Shown here piece after piece: positions 21,660-34,110 of a DNA stretch of 64,000 nucleotides; the stretch's first letter is position 1; each line of letters starts with the position of its first letter. Source of the stretch: Pleurodeles waltl (lineage: Eukaryota; Chordata; Amphibia; Caudata; Salamandridae); NCBI RefSeq assembly GCF_031143425.1, contig NC_090447.1, positions 130,219,106 through 130,283,105 on the forward strand. The letters run 5' to 3'. A model generated the notes under the pieces. That model ran no database searches, was not told where the DNA came from, and saw only the letters and a program-made list of their open reading frames with translations. The translations under genes and the position numbers were made by a program.

Positions 21660-23105
21660 TTAAGTTATCATAACCCTTTAATAAACTGGCAAAAAAGTAA
21701 TATTGTGTTTTCTTCATTCAGGTGTGCAGAAAATTGTCTCCAAACATCAAGTGTCACAGATTCCCACAAATCCCACATAGCCACAGCCGCTGAAAAAGAT
21801 GTAACACTGCCTTTGCAGTATTAATCTTTCCTTGATGTTTTTGATGAAGAAAAAGCAGGAACCTTGCCTTCACACAGACCTTATGACTGTCAAATTGATC
21901 TGGCTCCCGGTGCTATACTCCCTAGTAGTCGTGTGTATGCCCTGTCTGAACACGAAAATCAATATCTGAGGAACTATTTAGACCAATTTCTAGCTAATGG
22001 ATTAATCTGTTTTTCCAAGTCTCCTGCAGCATCTCCTCTCTTTTTTGTTCACAAGGCTAATCGGGATCTTAGGGCTTGTATAGATTATAGAGGGTTAAAC
22101 AAAATCACAATAAAGAATAAATACCCATTACCCTTGATCCCTGTCCTGTTGGATCAAGTAAAAAAGGCCACACTTTACACCAAGTTAGACCTAAGAGGAG
22201 CTTACCACCTAGTCAGGATGAGAGAAGGCGATGAGTGGAAAACCGCCTTTAAAACTAGATATGGTCTATTTGAATACACAGGCATGCCCTTTGGACTTTG
22301 TAATGCTCCAGCGGCATTCCAATTCTTTCTGCATGATGTCCTTAGAGAATATCTAGATCTATTTGCCATAGTTTATATAGATGATATTTTAATCTATTCT
22401 GATAATGAAGTCGAACATGTACAACATGTCAAAAAAATTCTCACAGCCCTTCGGAAACATCATTTATATTGCAAATTGAGCAAATGTGAATTTTTTGTTA
22501 CCACCGTTGAATTTTTAGGGGTCATCCTTACCCCTTAAGGCATGGTCATGGCAGAAAGAAAAGTGCAAGCAGTATCTGATTGGCCAATTCCAAAAACCGT
22601 TCGAGATGTTCAGTGCTTCCTTGGTTTTGCAAATTTCTATCGTAGGTTCATAGACCACTTCTCACAGACAGTGGCGCCACTCACCAAGTTACTACGAAAG
22701 AAAGAACCATTTATATGGTCTCCAGAAGCGGACAAGGCTTTTTTAATCTTAAAGGAAGCCTTCTCCACCACCCCAGTCTTGACTCACCCAGATACTGAAC
22801 GTCCATTCTTAGTAGAAGCAGATGCTTCAGATGTGGCAATTGGTGCAGTGTTATCACAACGCAACAAAGATACCATTCAGCTACACCCTGTAGCTTAAAT
22901 GTCCAGAAAACTAAACGACGCAGAACAAAATCATGTCATTGCTGAGAAAGAACTCCTAGCAATCCGTGACACATTTAAAGAGTGGAGACACTATTTGCTA
23001 GGCTCCAGATACACTATTACAGTATACACAGATCATCGTAATCTCCAGTTCATGAGCTCAGCTAGGCTTTTGACTCCTCGACAATTACGATGGATGCTGT
23101 TTTGA
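21660..23105 (+). pseudogene. pol: Gypsy reverse transcriptase and RNase H
   Basis: Same frame as the protease, broken by a TAA before 21864, TAA 22536-22538, TAA 22896-22898 and TGA 23103-23105. RT blocks are clear: YRGLNKITIKNKYPLPLI, TKLDLRGAYHLVR, FGLCNAPAAFQ and YIDD at 22374-22385. A thumb and RNase H follow ([30 protein letters not shown]). Reading is conserved between stops, indicating recent decay. Confidence 0.88.
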
Positions 23106-23669
23106 TTTTGTGGTAACCTTTCGCCCTGGCAAAGATAATTGCAAAGCGGATGCCTTGTCCAGACAAAACTCTACCATGTTACCTACAATCCAGCCCCCAC
23201 GAGCTATCATTGCTCCAGACAAAATTGTATCCTCAAGACTGAAGATTTTTTTGAAAGTATTCGTAATTCTTTCACCATCGAAATATGGCAGAAATGGGAT
23301 CAAGCAAACCCCAAAAGATCAATCAAACAAGACCTACCTGTTTATGGTGCATGTTTATTTGTTCCTACTACCAAGTTATGCAAATTAGTGTTTCATTGGT
23401 TACACGTTATACCTACGGCAGGTCATCTAGGTATTCCTAAAACACTTGAACTAATCCAACAATATTTTTGGTGGCCTACTTTGACAAAAGACATCAAGCA
23501 AATGGTAACTAACTGTGAAGTTTGTGCCCGCACCAAGACAAGTCATTCAAAACCAAAAAGATTGTTTCAGCCTCTCCCAACTCTGCTCCGACCATGGGAA
23601 CATATATCAATAGACTTTATTACAGGACTGCCAGTCGTTCAACATCACTGTATAATTCTTGTAGTGGTA

Positions 23670-23674
23670 CATAG
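23670..23674. repeat. MITE target site duplication, left (CATAG)
   Basis: CATAG flanks the MITE on the left and recurs at 24390-24394. Confidence 0.75.
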
Positions 23675-24389
23675 GGCCAGATGTAGGAAGCATTTTGCAT
23701 GGTGCAAACTGCGAAAATCGCAGTTTGCGCCATGCAAAATGCCCATCGCGATGCTCATTCACATTTTGTGAGTCGGTACCGACTCGCAAAATGTGAATGC
23801 GACTCGCAAATAGGAAGGGGTGTCCCGTTCCTATTTGCGACTTGCACTGCGATGATAAATTGCTTTGTGACCGCGAACACGGTCGCAAAGCAATTCGCAG
23901 TTACCACCAGTGTCACACTGGTGGTAACCCATTCGCAAAAGGGAAGGGGGTCCACGTGGGACCCCTTCCCCGTTGTGAATGTTGCCAAACATGTTTTTTC
24001 AGAGCAGGCAGTAGTCCAATGGACCACTGCCTACTCTGAAAAAACAAAAACAAATGGTTTCGTTATTTTTTTTGTATTGCAACTCTTTTTCCTTTAAGGA
24101 AAACGGGCTGCAATACAAAAAAAAAACTGCTTTAATTAAAAAGCAGTCACAGACATGTAGGTCTGCTGTCTCCAGAAGGCCACCATCCCTGTGAGTGCAG
24201 GGAATCGTTATGGGGTCGCAAAATGCGACCCACCTCATTAATATTAATGAGGTGGGTCTTTGTGACCCCATAGCGATTCGCAGACGGTATCTGAGACACC
24301 GTTCTGCATCCAAATTTGCGATTTGGAAATTGCAAGTCGCACGAGTCGCAATTTCCGAATCACAAATTCAGACTTTGCTACATCTGGCC
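23675..24389. mobile_element. MITE inserted in the Gypsy integrase
   Basis: 715 bp with terminal inverted repeats GGCCAGATGTAG...CTACATCTGGCC and strongly palindromic subterminal parts (CGCAGTTTGCG, GGTCGCAAAATGCGACC). It has no coding capacity. The superfamily is unclear: a 5-bp duplication and GG...CC ends do not match Harbinger (3 bp), hAT (8 bp) or piggyBac (TTAA). A truncated relative lies at 43625-43840. Confidence 0.85.
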
Positions 24390-25354
24390 CATAGTCTCAC
24401 AAAATATGCACACTTCATTGCTTGCAGGAAATTGCCTACCTCCAGTGAATTGGCAACAATAGTTTTAAATCAAGTGGTCCGTTATTATGGATTACCAAAA
24501 ATAATTCTTTCAGATCGAGGACCACAATTTGCCTCTAACTTCTGGAAAACATGGTGCAAAACACTACAAGTTCCATCTACATTATCTACCAGTCACCATC
24601 CTCAAACAGATGGCCAAACGGAGAGACTCAATCAAACATTGAAACAATATTTGCGTGCTTACGCTGAAAAACACTTCATTCCTGGGTATCAATGCTTTGG
24701 TTAGCTGAACTGGCCTACAATAACTCGCATCATTCTTCTACTGGAGCGACGCCCTTTTTTGGCCTATTTGGTTATCACCCAGATACTTTGCTAATCACAA
24801 TTCCACAAGAAAGTTCACTTACACCAGCGGTGTCAAAAACAATACGACAACTCCATCAAACCCAGAAACAAATCCAGCAACATCTGAACAAAGCAAAAGA
24901 AAAGTTTAAAAAACATTATGGCAAAAAACATTGTGAGGGACCACAATACAAACCAGGAGATAGAGTGTGGCTTTCCACACGACACATTGACTTCAAGAAA
25001 AAACATAAATTTAATCCCAAATATGTAGGTCCTTACACAGTTCTTCAACAGATCAATCCAGTAACTTACAAAATACAGTTACCAAAATCACTATCATACT
25101 TCTCTCCTAAAAAGAGCTTTCCAGAAAACTCGCTCTCAACCAAATCCAGTACTGGTACAAGGAGAACTGGAATACAAAGTAAAACAGGTTTTGGATTCAA
25201 AATTTAGAGGTAGCACTCTCTGGTATCTAATATCCTGGAAAGGGTACGGTCCAGAGAATGACTTATGGGTCTCAGCATCTGACATTCATGCTCCACGACT
25301 AGTGCAGCATTTTTACCACCTAAACCCAGACAAACCAGGCCCTAGAGCGCATTC

Positions 25355-25366
25355 GGGAGGGGGAAG
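25355..25366 (+). other. Gypsy polypurine tract
   Basis: GGGAGGGGGAAG ends three bases before the TG of the 3' LTR at 25370. Confidence 0.8.
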
Positions 25367-25814
25367 TACTGTCAACACCAGGACAATGTGTGCTCTACGG
25401 GCAGCATAATGCAAAGAAACAAAACTTGTGTATGTAATAATTCATGTAATAATGCATTGTGTGCTGATATTTCATATTAACTTTTTGCATTGCAGGTATT
25501 TATATTGATATGTCTTTAATACTGTTTGCAATGTATTGTTCATTTTCAAGCCTTTCCTGCAGCCTGACTAGGTGTGGCTGGGTGTGGCAGTGGGTGGGGC
25601 TTGGGTCTATTTAAGGATCCCAGCCCAGCTCCACGTGCTCACTATTCAGAGGTCCCGGTGCAGAGCAGCAACAGTTTCCAGGGCTCCTGTTCCGGAGGCC
25701 TACTTGGACATTTCCAAGCCCTGTCCTCATTACTTTGGTGATCCTCAAGCAGGGCGGTAAGGCGGAGGTCGTGTTAGGCCCCCAACTCCGTTTCTTGAGA
25801 TTTTCAGAGTTTTG

Positions 25815-26245
25815 GTCTTTGGATTAAATCGCGTGTGCGATTGTTTCTTGGCATTTGAATCTTGATGGTTGAATCAGCAGCAGTGTGCGCGATTCATTCT
25901 TGGCCTTTAACCCTTGCATTTCAGATCGGCAGAGAGCGTGATAATTTCCTGGCATTTGAATCCTGATGGTTGAATCGGCAGCAGTGTGAGCGATTCATTT
26001 TTGGCCTTTAACCCTTGTATTTCAGATCTGCAGAGTTCGCAATCATTTCCTGGCATTTGAATCTTGATGGTTGAATTGGCAGCAGTGTGCGCAATTCATT
26101 CTTGGCATTTAACCCTTGCAGTTCAGATCGGCAGAGTGCACGATCATCTCCTGGCATTTGAATCTTGATGGTTGAATCGGCAGCAGTGTGCGCAATTCAT
26201 TCTTGGCATTTAACCCTTGCAGTTCAGATCGGCAGAGTGCGCGAT
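25815..26245 (+). repeat. tandem repeat in the Gypsy 3' LTR
   Basis: Four to five copies of the roughly 90-100-bp unit seen in the 5' LTR. The copy-number difference shows expansion or contraction after integration. The nested insert landed in the last unit. Confidence 0.85.
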
Positions 26246-27957
26246 TGTAGGAAAGTCCTCCTTTTTGCCCTGGTCACCCCACACTTTTTGGACAGGTACT
26301 GGTGGTTACTGACTCTTGGCTGTGCCCTGGGTACTGCTTACCAGTCCCAGGGCCAGTGCTCTCTGTAAAATGGATATGCAAATTAGGCTAATTATAATTG
26401 GCTAAGTTAACCTACCTATAAGTCCCTAGTATATGGTAGGGCATGTAGGTTTAGGGACCACAGCATAGGTAGTGCACCCATAGGTGCACTGCTGAGGTGC
26501 CCAGTGTCATTATAAAGGCAGGCCTGCCTTGCTGGCTGCTTTTAAATTAAAGTTATATGCAAATTCGACTTTGGAATTAAAAGTAGTTCCAAAGTCTTAA
26601 ACTACCTTATTTTTACATATAAGTCACCCCTAAGGTGTGCCCTATGTGCCCCTAGGGCTGGGTGCCATGTAACTACAAGCAGGGACTTTATAAAAATAGC
26701 TTTATAAGCCCTGGTGAGGTAAAAACAGACAAATTAGTTTTCCCCTCATTGTAGTAAATGGCCTTCATAGGCTAGAATGGGGAGACTTTATTTAAATTTT
26801 TGAAGTCTCCTTAAATGATGCATACAAAGAGTTTGGTATCAAATTAATTGTTGTAATAAATCCCACAACTTCCAGTTGTGGGATTTAATATAACTTGTTC
26901 AGGTAAAGAGTTTTAAACTTTACCTGAAAAGTTGCCAATTTCAGCCCTGCATTGTTTTTACTGCTGTGCTCTGATTGGCCAGCTTCTAGCAGCCAGGCTG
27001 TCTTGATGAGGTGTGAAGTGGCCTGGCTTCACACAAAGGAATGTGCCTGTGGGAGAGAATCTCCCATCAGCAGATGGTGAGGAAGGAAGGGGGAGGGCTG
27101 CCAAACTGGTCTTCAAAGGCAGAGAAGGACATTTGGAGCAACCAACAACACCCCCACATCCTGCAACCCCAGACAACTAGGTGCCCCCTTGATTAGATTA
27201 GGAGAGGGCAGGAGAGGGGTATGTTTATGATTGTTAGCCACACCAGTGGGTGGGCTCAGCCAGATGTAACCTCCAAAAATCAGATTCAGCCATGATGGAT
27301 TTTTGGAGAATGTTGCCTCCTGGGATTGATTTTTGCCACACTTCCCAGGAAGTGGTCATCACAGGGGGAAGGACCCTACACCTGATTGGAGAACCAGGAC
27401 CCCCCTGCTTTTCACCAAGGAGCAAGGATAAAACTGGCAGACCTGCACCCACACCTCAGATCCCCATCAGATTCCAACAAGGAAGAACCAAAGTAGAAGA
27501 AGGACTGCCCTGCTGGACCCCTGGCCTGCACCTGGAACCTGCACTCAGAAGCCTGGACCAGCTGCACACTTGGGCTTCACCACAAGAAGGACTTTGCCTG
27601 GCTTCAACTGGTTTAAGGAGGGACTCCATGTTTGCTACAGGTGAAAAATTGCTACCCAGAGTCCCCTGCACCAACTCCTGAAGAAATCAACCAGGTGGCC
27701 ACTGGCCAGTGGCCAAAAAGGAGTTTGCGCCAGGTGCATTCTGGGAGTTGTAGTCCGCACCCCCCAAGGACCATCTCAGAACTTCTGGACCCTTGGGGTG
27801 AGCTGTGAACCTCAAAAGAACCTTAAAAGGACATCTGGGAGAAGCCCCAGAAGTTTGGAGAAGTTTTGTAAAAAAGCTCCATAGAGGGACCGACCTGCCG
27901 CGGCAACTCTAGCCGGCTTGCCTCAACCGCGATCCGGCCTGATTTGCTGGTTCATCC

Positions 27958-28890
27958 CGGTAAAGAAAATCTCCGAAAAAGAGACTAAGTCCGAAGGTAA
28001 AAAGTTGACCGGGACCTTCCAGCCAGCGTATCCGAAGAGGGCTCCATGGACGTTGGATCAAGATCCAGGTTTATCCCGGTCGAAGGATTTTCACCTCGGA
28101 AAAGAGACTAAGGGCCTCATTACAACCTCGGCGGTCTTACTAAAAGACCGCCGAGGCTGCGGGAGCCAGAATACCGCCATTGCCGGCGGTATTCCTGGCT
28201 CCCTATTATGACTTTTCCGCTGGGCCAGCGGACGGTAACAGTGTTACTGTCCGCTGGCCCAGCGGAAAAGTCACATCAACATTGCTGCCGGCTCGTAATA
28301 GAGCCGGCGGCAATGCTGATGTGCAGCGGGTGCAGTAGCACCCGTTGCGCATTTCACTGCCCGAAATTCGGGCAGTGAAATGTGCGACGGGGCTATGCCT
28401 GGGGGCCCCTGCACTGCCCATGCCAAGTGACTTGGCAATGCAGAGTCCCCAAGGGGCACCCCAAGTCCCCTTACCGACAGCCTTTCCATGGCGGTGTTTA
28501 CCGCCACGGACAGGTTGGCGGTCGGGGACTCATAATCCCCAGGGCAGCGGTGCTTGCACCGCTGCCCTGGGGATTATGACCGCCAGGCGGAAGCCTGGCG
28601 GTATGTTGGAGGGGCCGGAGGTATGGCCGTGGCTATTGCGCCACATACATAATAGCTGGCGGAACACCGCCAGCCTGTTGTGGTGTTACCACCAGCTTAC
28701 CGCCGGCCGCCAGGGTCGTAATGACCCCCTAAGTCCGAAGGTAAAAATCTCCACCGAGGATTCCCGCATTGCGTATCCGGAGAAGGGCTCCAGGAGGTCG
28801 GATTGGACTGGCAGGTTTGTCTCGCTGAAGAAAATCTTTGAAAAAGAGACTAAGAGTGAAGGTAAACTTTTAACCGAGGCCTCCCGCGGC
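27958..28890 (+). repeat. diverged internal repeats of the LTR-like insert
   Basis: Three related copies of a unit containing AAAGAGACTAAGTCCGAAGG and TATCCGRAGARGGCTCCA, near 27970, 28090-28740 (split by the MITE) and 28840. Confidence 0.65.
28112..28729. mobile_element. Harbinger-type MITE
   Basis: Terminal repeats GGGCCTCATTACAACC...GGTCGTAATGACCCCC, with TAA duplications at 28109-28111 and 28730-28732, the usual PIF/Harbinger target. The empty site AGACTAAGTCCGAAGG is preserved in a neighbouring repeat unit, confirming the boundaries. It is GC-rich, with many GGCGGT/ACCGCC hairpins and no coding capacity. The ends resemble those of H2. Confidence 0.9.
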
Positions 28891-29882
28891 CTGTAGCCTT
28901 AAACTTTGACTTTGCCCTGGTCGAGGTGCAACCAGATGACCCGATTGGCGCTTTTTGTTTCAAGGCGCTAAAAAAAAAAAATATTCTTTAAAAATTCATA
29001 TCTCCGGTTCCCCTTATCCGATTTTATTCGTTTTGGTGTCATTTTAAAGATAAAAATATAATCTATTTTTATAAATTGTTTTGGGATTTTTAAACTGTTT
29101 CCTGTGTTTTATTTAATTACTGTTTTGTGATATTTGAATGCTTTTCACTCTGTCTCCTAAATTAAGCCTTGACGCTCGTTGCCAAGCTACCAAGGGTTGA
29201 GCTGGGGTTAATTTACTGAGACCTAACTGGGCCTTAGTGGAGGTTAGTGGCCTATTGCTAAGTGTAGGTACCTACCAGCCCTTACCAATAACCCATTTTC
29301 CAACAGCGATCATTTCCCGACATTTAAATCTTGATGTACAGTTTAGAAATAAGATGCATAGTAATTTCTGGGCAATTGAATCCTGAAACTCAAATCAAAA
29401 CAGGGTGTGACTTTACAGTATTATTCATGAATCTTTTGCTGTTCATGTTTTGGGAATTAATCTGTTAATTGACTTTTGTCATGCCATAGTTATTATTCCA
29501 AGAACTAACTTGAGAGAGTTCCATGGTCAGTGCATAAGGTGTTATTCTGGAAATGCTTAACTGAAAGTTTGGGTAATCTTTCTTTTACTTCCAGGTATCC
29601 AGAACTAAAAAGTCATGTTATTGAGAAGCTTTTGATCTCTCATGTTATCAAAGTATAGATATTTATTAGCAAAGTTCATGAAGATTAATGTGAATAACTT
29701 TGCTATTGTGTTCCTAACTCTTGCTTCCACAGGTTTCCTTCCCCGCTGTGCCCAACCTAAAACCCATCCCCCACTTGGCCATTCTTTAACTCTGTGCTAA
29801 AACTGCTAGTAGAGTTTGGAGCTGCCAAGAGGTGGACATATTGGGAACAGGCGCAAACCCCGAGGATCCGGTCTCGCTGACA

Positions 29883-29887
29883 GTTGA
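29883..29887. repeat. Gypsy target site duplication, right (GTTGA)
   Basis: Matches 18890-18894. Confidence 0.9.
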
Positions 29888-32800
29888 ACAGACATATAAT
29901 GTACGCTGCAACTGTAGATGACACATACAGTCCACCACACATTCCTCAATAACGACTGACTCCTCATCTATGACTATTTCCCACCAGCCATCTAGAGTAT
30001 CATGTACATGTCAATGGGATGACGGCTATCCATCATTGACCAACAGTGCCCAGAGGTGAATGGACTAAGTTGTCCATGATCAACATTTGTGTCATCAAAC
30101 ATGTGAGAATCAGGTGCCCCAACAAGTCTGGATTTCCTGTGTCCGTGTCCATAAGGGGGGTTGTGCATGCAATCCACCACCTCAACACCCTTTGTGAAAC
30201 ATCAAGGCTTGCCCAGCCATCAAGGATGCAAGGTGGGGGCTATATGATAGGGGGCCCGGACACTTCCTACCATCTATTCTAAGGTTTGGTAAATCATCAT
30301 TCATGAGTCCTGGTGTAAGACCTGGGCTAAGCATACGTTACAAGGGGGCTCACCATTGCCCATGATGTGCCCACATGTACAACTAATGCAATGTCCCCAG
30401 AAAGTTTGGCCAAAGCTTAACCTGCACGTCAAAGTTGTCTACACATTACAGAACTAATGCCCCTTCCCTGTGCTATGTTGTGCTACATGTGCAAAACGGT
30501 ACACACATGATGACTGTATGGGTGCCCTTAGGCCCACAGTGAGTTTGGCACTGCACTGGGTGCTGCAACAGTATACTGATATATTGAGCATCATGTGCAC
30601 ATGCATGTCAAACATCATCAAAGTACCAGGTACACACTCAGCATTCACATCATATACACATCTGATGTGACCTACATCACCCACAAATATCATGGTGGCA
30701 GGACCATGTTGTGAATACTGCTAAGATCTGGTTTGGGAAAAATCATATACTTTTATCACAACCATCTGGATCTGAATTGCCTCCTAACTGTGTACACTAC
30801 TGACTGCTATCCAGCACAATAAGGGTCCTTGCAGTACTACAGCCTCAATATGTATCTGAAGGGTAGTGAGGCACTTGTAGTGCATGTGTCTCCTACATAA
30901 GCCCCCTAGAGACCTCTAGAGATATATCCTACATCTGTACTGTCTTGTGAGTAAGTACAAGCTATGTGTGGCACACAGTGCTGTCAATAGTGCTGTGACA
31001 AAGTAGTTGTCAACAGGCATGCTAGTTACATAAACAGCTGCTCTGACACCTATCATGATAGACATCAATGAATATGTGGCCAGCTATTCCATTTCCTAAT
31101 ACAGAAAATTCCATGCCAGCACGCATTGCCCCTTGTGCTACAAACAAGCCATTCTCATTGCACAACATTCCAACAGACATGATGTCACCTTCCATACGCC
31201 AAAGATATCATATCATTGGTCAGGCAAAACCATTATTCATAGCATTCCACACATCAGACTGACTCACACTAAACCTTGGATTGGCACTCATGACGCACAA
31301 GATGACACTTACTGGCTGCATCGGGGTCTTTAAATCGGGTCACCTCACCAACAGTGTAGGGCGGATGTCCACCTGTAAGACATGAATGGAAAACATTGCT
31401 TAGTCAAATTTGTACATATCAATTAATGGACGACATTGTTCACTGTCAACTTGTTAGGCTGAGTGAGAAAGTCATCCTAGTGGTAGATCAGAGCAACTGC
31501 CAAACATCTATGATCAGTCAATCACACACAGTCTCAGATAATGTAGACCCACACACCTACAAACCATCACTTTCCCAGACACTCCTGTGGTGCTTTTCAC
31601 TCCACCATTTATACATGCCATTGTCATGCAGATGTTTGTTAGCTCTACACCTCCATGACCATATGGGACTCCATGACTCTGTACACTGCATCTGAGGGGC
31701 ATGCAATGGTTTTTTCAGTGGCTATCCCATTGTGACACCTATAACATTTGAGCCTGCCGCAGATGCTGTTGACATCTACCTCATTGTCACCGCAAACTGA
31801 CAAAACTGCCTAGGGGTTGTGTGGGTATTCCAAAGTGTTGAGGAATGCTGTGATACTTCCTTTTGAGAAGAGACTAATTTGTGTGTGCCATCACAAGGCA
31901 CGCACAAGCAGTAATGCAATGGGAGTTTACTCATGTTGAAATAGTTGTACCTACCTGCACATTGACTGATTGAAATTATGGATGTATTGCCAATATTGTG
32001 TACCAGCCATTGTCTGCATGGTATACCATTATTTGTCCAGGGAGGGATAAGAACATGGGCATAGACATATGCCTCAACACAGACACACTTGCTCTGTGGT
32101 CCATGGATGCATTTGTTGGTGCAGGTTACTGAGTAATGTGCCAGTGATGGAGCAGATGCAGGACAGCCCCATACTGTCAGTAAGATGCGGCAGGCTTGTG
32201 GAACTAAATCAGCACATGGGTGTGTGTGGTAATAGACATAGTTTAGAGTGTATGTGATACACAATGTACAGGAAGAGGAAAGTGCTAGCAGTCTGGATCC
32301 AGTACATTGTCAAGCTCCCTTACATGGCCTTGGCCAATGACACAAAGGGGCAGATTGATTGACAGTGGTGAAGTACCAAGCGTATCCCTACAGTCCTTGT
32401 GGCCCTCAGTGCACTTCTTAAACCCTGGCATGTGTGCGGCTAATGAGAATTAAGGCACAGCATGATGCAGATAGGGTCTGACTGCATCCATTTGTGGGTC
32501 GAAAAATGATGTACTCAGCAGGAGTTGCAACACATCAGATCATCATGACTTCTGCTGAGTACATGGGGGCCCATTACATACATTTATGTGCCCCCATATC
32601 ACACCTACTCTCAGCAGTCTTTCAAAGTGCATGAAATATGGAATTTAGGTATTTTTCCCAGAAGCTTTTACATTTGCCCCCCAAACAGGTTTTTGCCCCC
32701 TCTCTCATAGATGATGCATGGCACAGGCCTCATGTTGTGCTGCTCAAAACCGAGTTGCCCTATGCATGCATCACAACACTTTGTAATGGTTGTGCAGGGA

Positions 32801-32960
32801 AGATGGTACATCTGCCCTGTCTGTCTTGGCTTCATTATTTCACATTGGAATGGCAGCACTAAGGTGGTGCTGGGGCTCTTCATACAGGCAGCATGCAACA
32901 TGTCGAGATACATAACCATGACATGCTGCACTGAACTATTTCAGCAGCTGTCATGCACAT
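29888..32960. other. H1 non-coding interior
   Basis: About 3.1 kb rich in ACATG/CATGT words, with no convincing coding frame, RNA gene or repeat structure. By position it includes the intron of the minus-strand SANT-like gene. Confidence 0.4.
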
Positions 32961-32966
32961 ACAAAT

Positions 32967-33280
32967 AATGGACTTTGTGTGGAATTGGGATTATCAACTG
33001 CTCCACCAATCTCAATGCCCAGGTGATCCAGCAGATCTTGCTCCCTTTTTATGAGGTCAGCTCAGCGGTGCTTCAATTGGTGGTCACTTCTTCCTGTGCC
33101 AAACACTCTTGTCAGGTGGTGGAGAACCTTGCCCCACCATAGCTTCATGGCCTCTGTGGGGTAGCCTTGTATGACATGGTCACCCAGTACCAGCCTCATG
33201 GGGAAGTAATGCTGTACCAGCCATAAGAAGCCCCCCACCTCATCAGCCGACAGCATGGCCATCCTCCCTTTCCCTGACAT
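32967..33280 (-). pseudogene. H1 second SANT-like gene, first exon
   Basis: The minus-strand ATG at 33280 begins MSGKGRMAMLSADEV..., then WWGKVLHHLTRVFG and, after a TGA where Trp is expected (about 33062), ADLIKREQDLLDHL. The spaced aromatic residues and basic helix fit a Myb/SANT-like trihelix domain. A GTATGT donor follows at 32966. It differs from the plus-strand gene at 14918, so this region carried two SANT-type genes. Confidence 0.55.
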
Positions 33281-33639
33281 AATGGACGGCAAATGCAGTA
33301 GACCCCCCAAAAAAACCCTAAGAGTACCCCAACTACCCCAAATACCCAAACAACTATAGTTCCCCAGACAAACACCTCACAACACAGTGACAGACACAGA
33401 ACACTTACAACACAAAAGACAGATTAAATGACAAATAAAACACAACTGCTACAGGACACAGCACAAAAAACACTCCAAACACTCCAAAACTCCAATAGCA
33501 CCAATACCATACACCTTCACTCAGTCACAGACAATAAGACTGTGAAGAGAAAGTGAAAATTGACTCACTTTACCATGTATGCAGGCAGGATGTCCTGTTT
33601 CATCAGTTCCTGGGCCTGTACAGCACGTTTCCAGTCATG

Positions 33640-34110
33640 CGTCGTTTTTTGACGCATGACGGTCATGAGTCGACTTTTCCCCATTGTGTGTGAAAAGGCC
33701 TGTGGACGTGCGATAGACTTTCAAGGGCTAGGTGTCTTTTAGCTTAGAAGAATTGTATGGTATATGCGTGTGTCTGCACATTTTTGAAGCATGATGGTCA
33801 TGCATTGGATTTTTCCACATTGTGCATGAAATGGCCTGTGGACGTGCGATAGACTCTCAGGGTCCAGGCGTCATTTACCTGTGGACAAAAGTATGAGAGT
33901 TAGGCGTTTGCATCTATATTTGTGACGCATAACAGACATGCGTCAAATTTTCACCATGGTGCATGAAAAGGCCTGGGAATCTGTGCTAGACACTCAGGGG
34001 CCAGGAGTCATTTTTCTGACATTGCAGAGTGTAGGTTTGAGCCATTTGCATCATTTTGTTGACGCATGAAGGGAATTCGTGAAATTTTGCAAAGTAGGCC
34101 TTGAGTGCAC
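33640..34110. repeat. tandem repeat, about 137-145-bp unit
   Basis: Three and a partial fourth diverged copies, each starting near ACGCATGACGGTCATG and containing GAAAAGGCCTG..., GATAGACTYTCA. Non-coding. Confidence 0.7.

Larger units (their letters stand above)
23106..25409 (+). pseudogene. Gypsy integrase with C-terminal chromodomain, interrupted by a MITE
   Basis: The integrase zinc site (HVIPTAGHLGIPK..., CEVCARTK) and the first Asp region (ISIDFITGLP) precede the MITE at 23675. After it come SDRGPQF (second Asp) and QTDGQTERLN (Glu). A frame change near 24690 precedes the GPY/F-like region (VGPYTVLQQINPVTYKI). A second near 25190 precedes the chromodomain (LWYLISWKGYGPENDLW). The chromodomain would target insertion through chromatin marks. 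The last codons run into the 3' LTR. Confidence 0.87.
26246..29305. mobile_element. LTR-like insert, probable solo LTR of another element
   Basis: Starts TGTAGGAAAG and ends TTTTCCAACA (TG...CA), with 5-bp duplications GCGAT (26241-26245 and 29306-29310). It has no coding frame and no internal LTR pair. Without the MITE inside it, it is about 2.44 kb, very long for a solo LTR. A large non-autonomous element is the alternative. A/T-rich terminal parts around 28970-29160 and internal repeats are visible. Confidence 0.8.
18895..29882 (+). mobile_element. Ty3/Gypsy chromovirus with nested insertions
   Basis: Two LTRs (TGTCAACACC...GCTGACA) flank gag, protease, RT/RNase H, integrase and a C-terminal chromodomain, bounded by GTTGA duplications. 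Gene order and chromodomain place it among vertebrate chromoviruses. It carries a MITE in the integrase and a 3.06-kb LTR-like insert in its 3' LTR. gag has two stops and pol several stops and frame changes, so the copy is dead. Confidence 0.93.
25370..29882 (+). repeat. Gypsy 3' LTR (interrupted)
   Basis: LTR sequence at 25370-26245 and 29306-29882, split by the insert 26246-29305. The end CTCGCTGACA is followed by the GTTGA duplication. Confidence 0.92.

Noticed and set aside
33062..33349. Reading the 95-codon minus frame as an intact gene
   Set aside because: It is only the start of a SANT-like exon, and the TGA replaces an expected Trp; annotated as a pseudogene exon instead.
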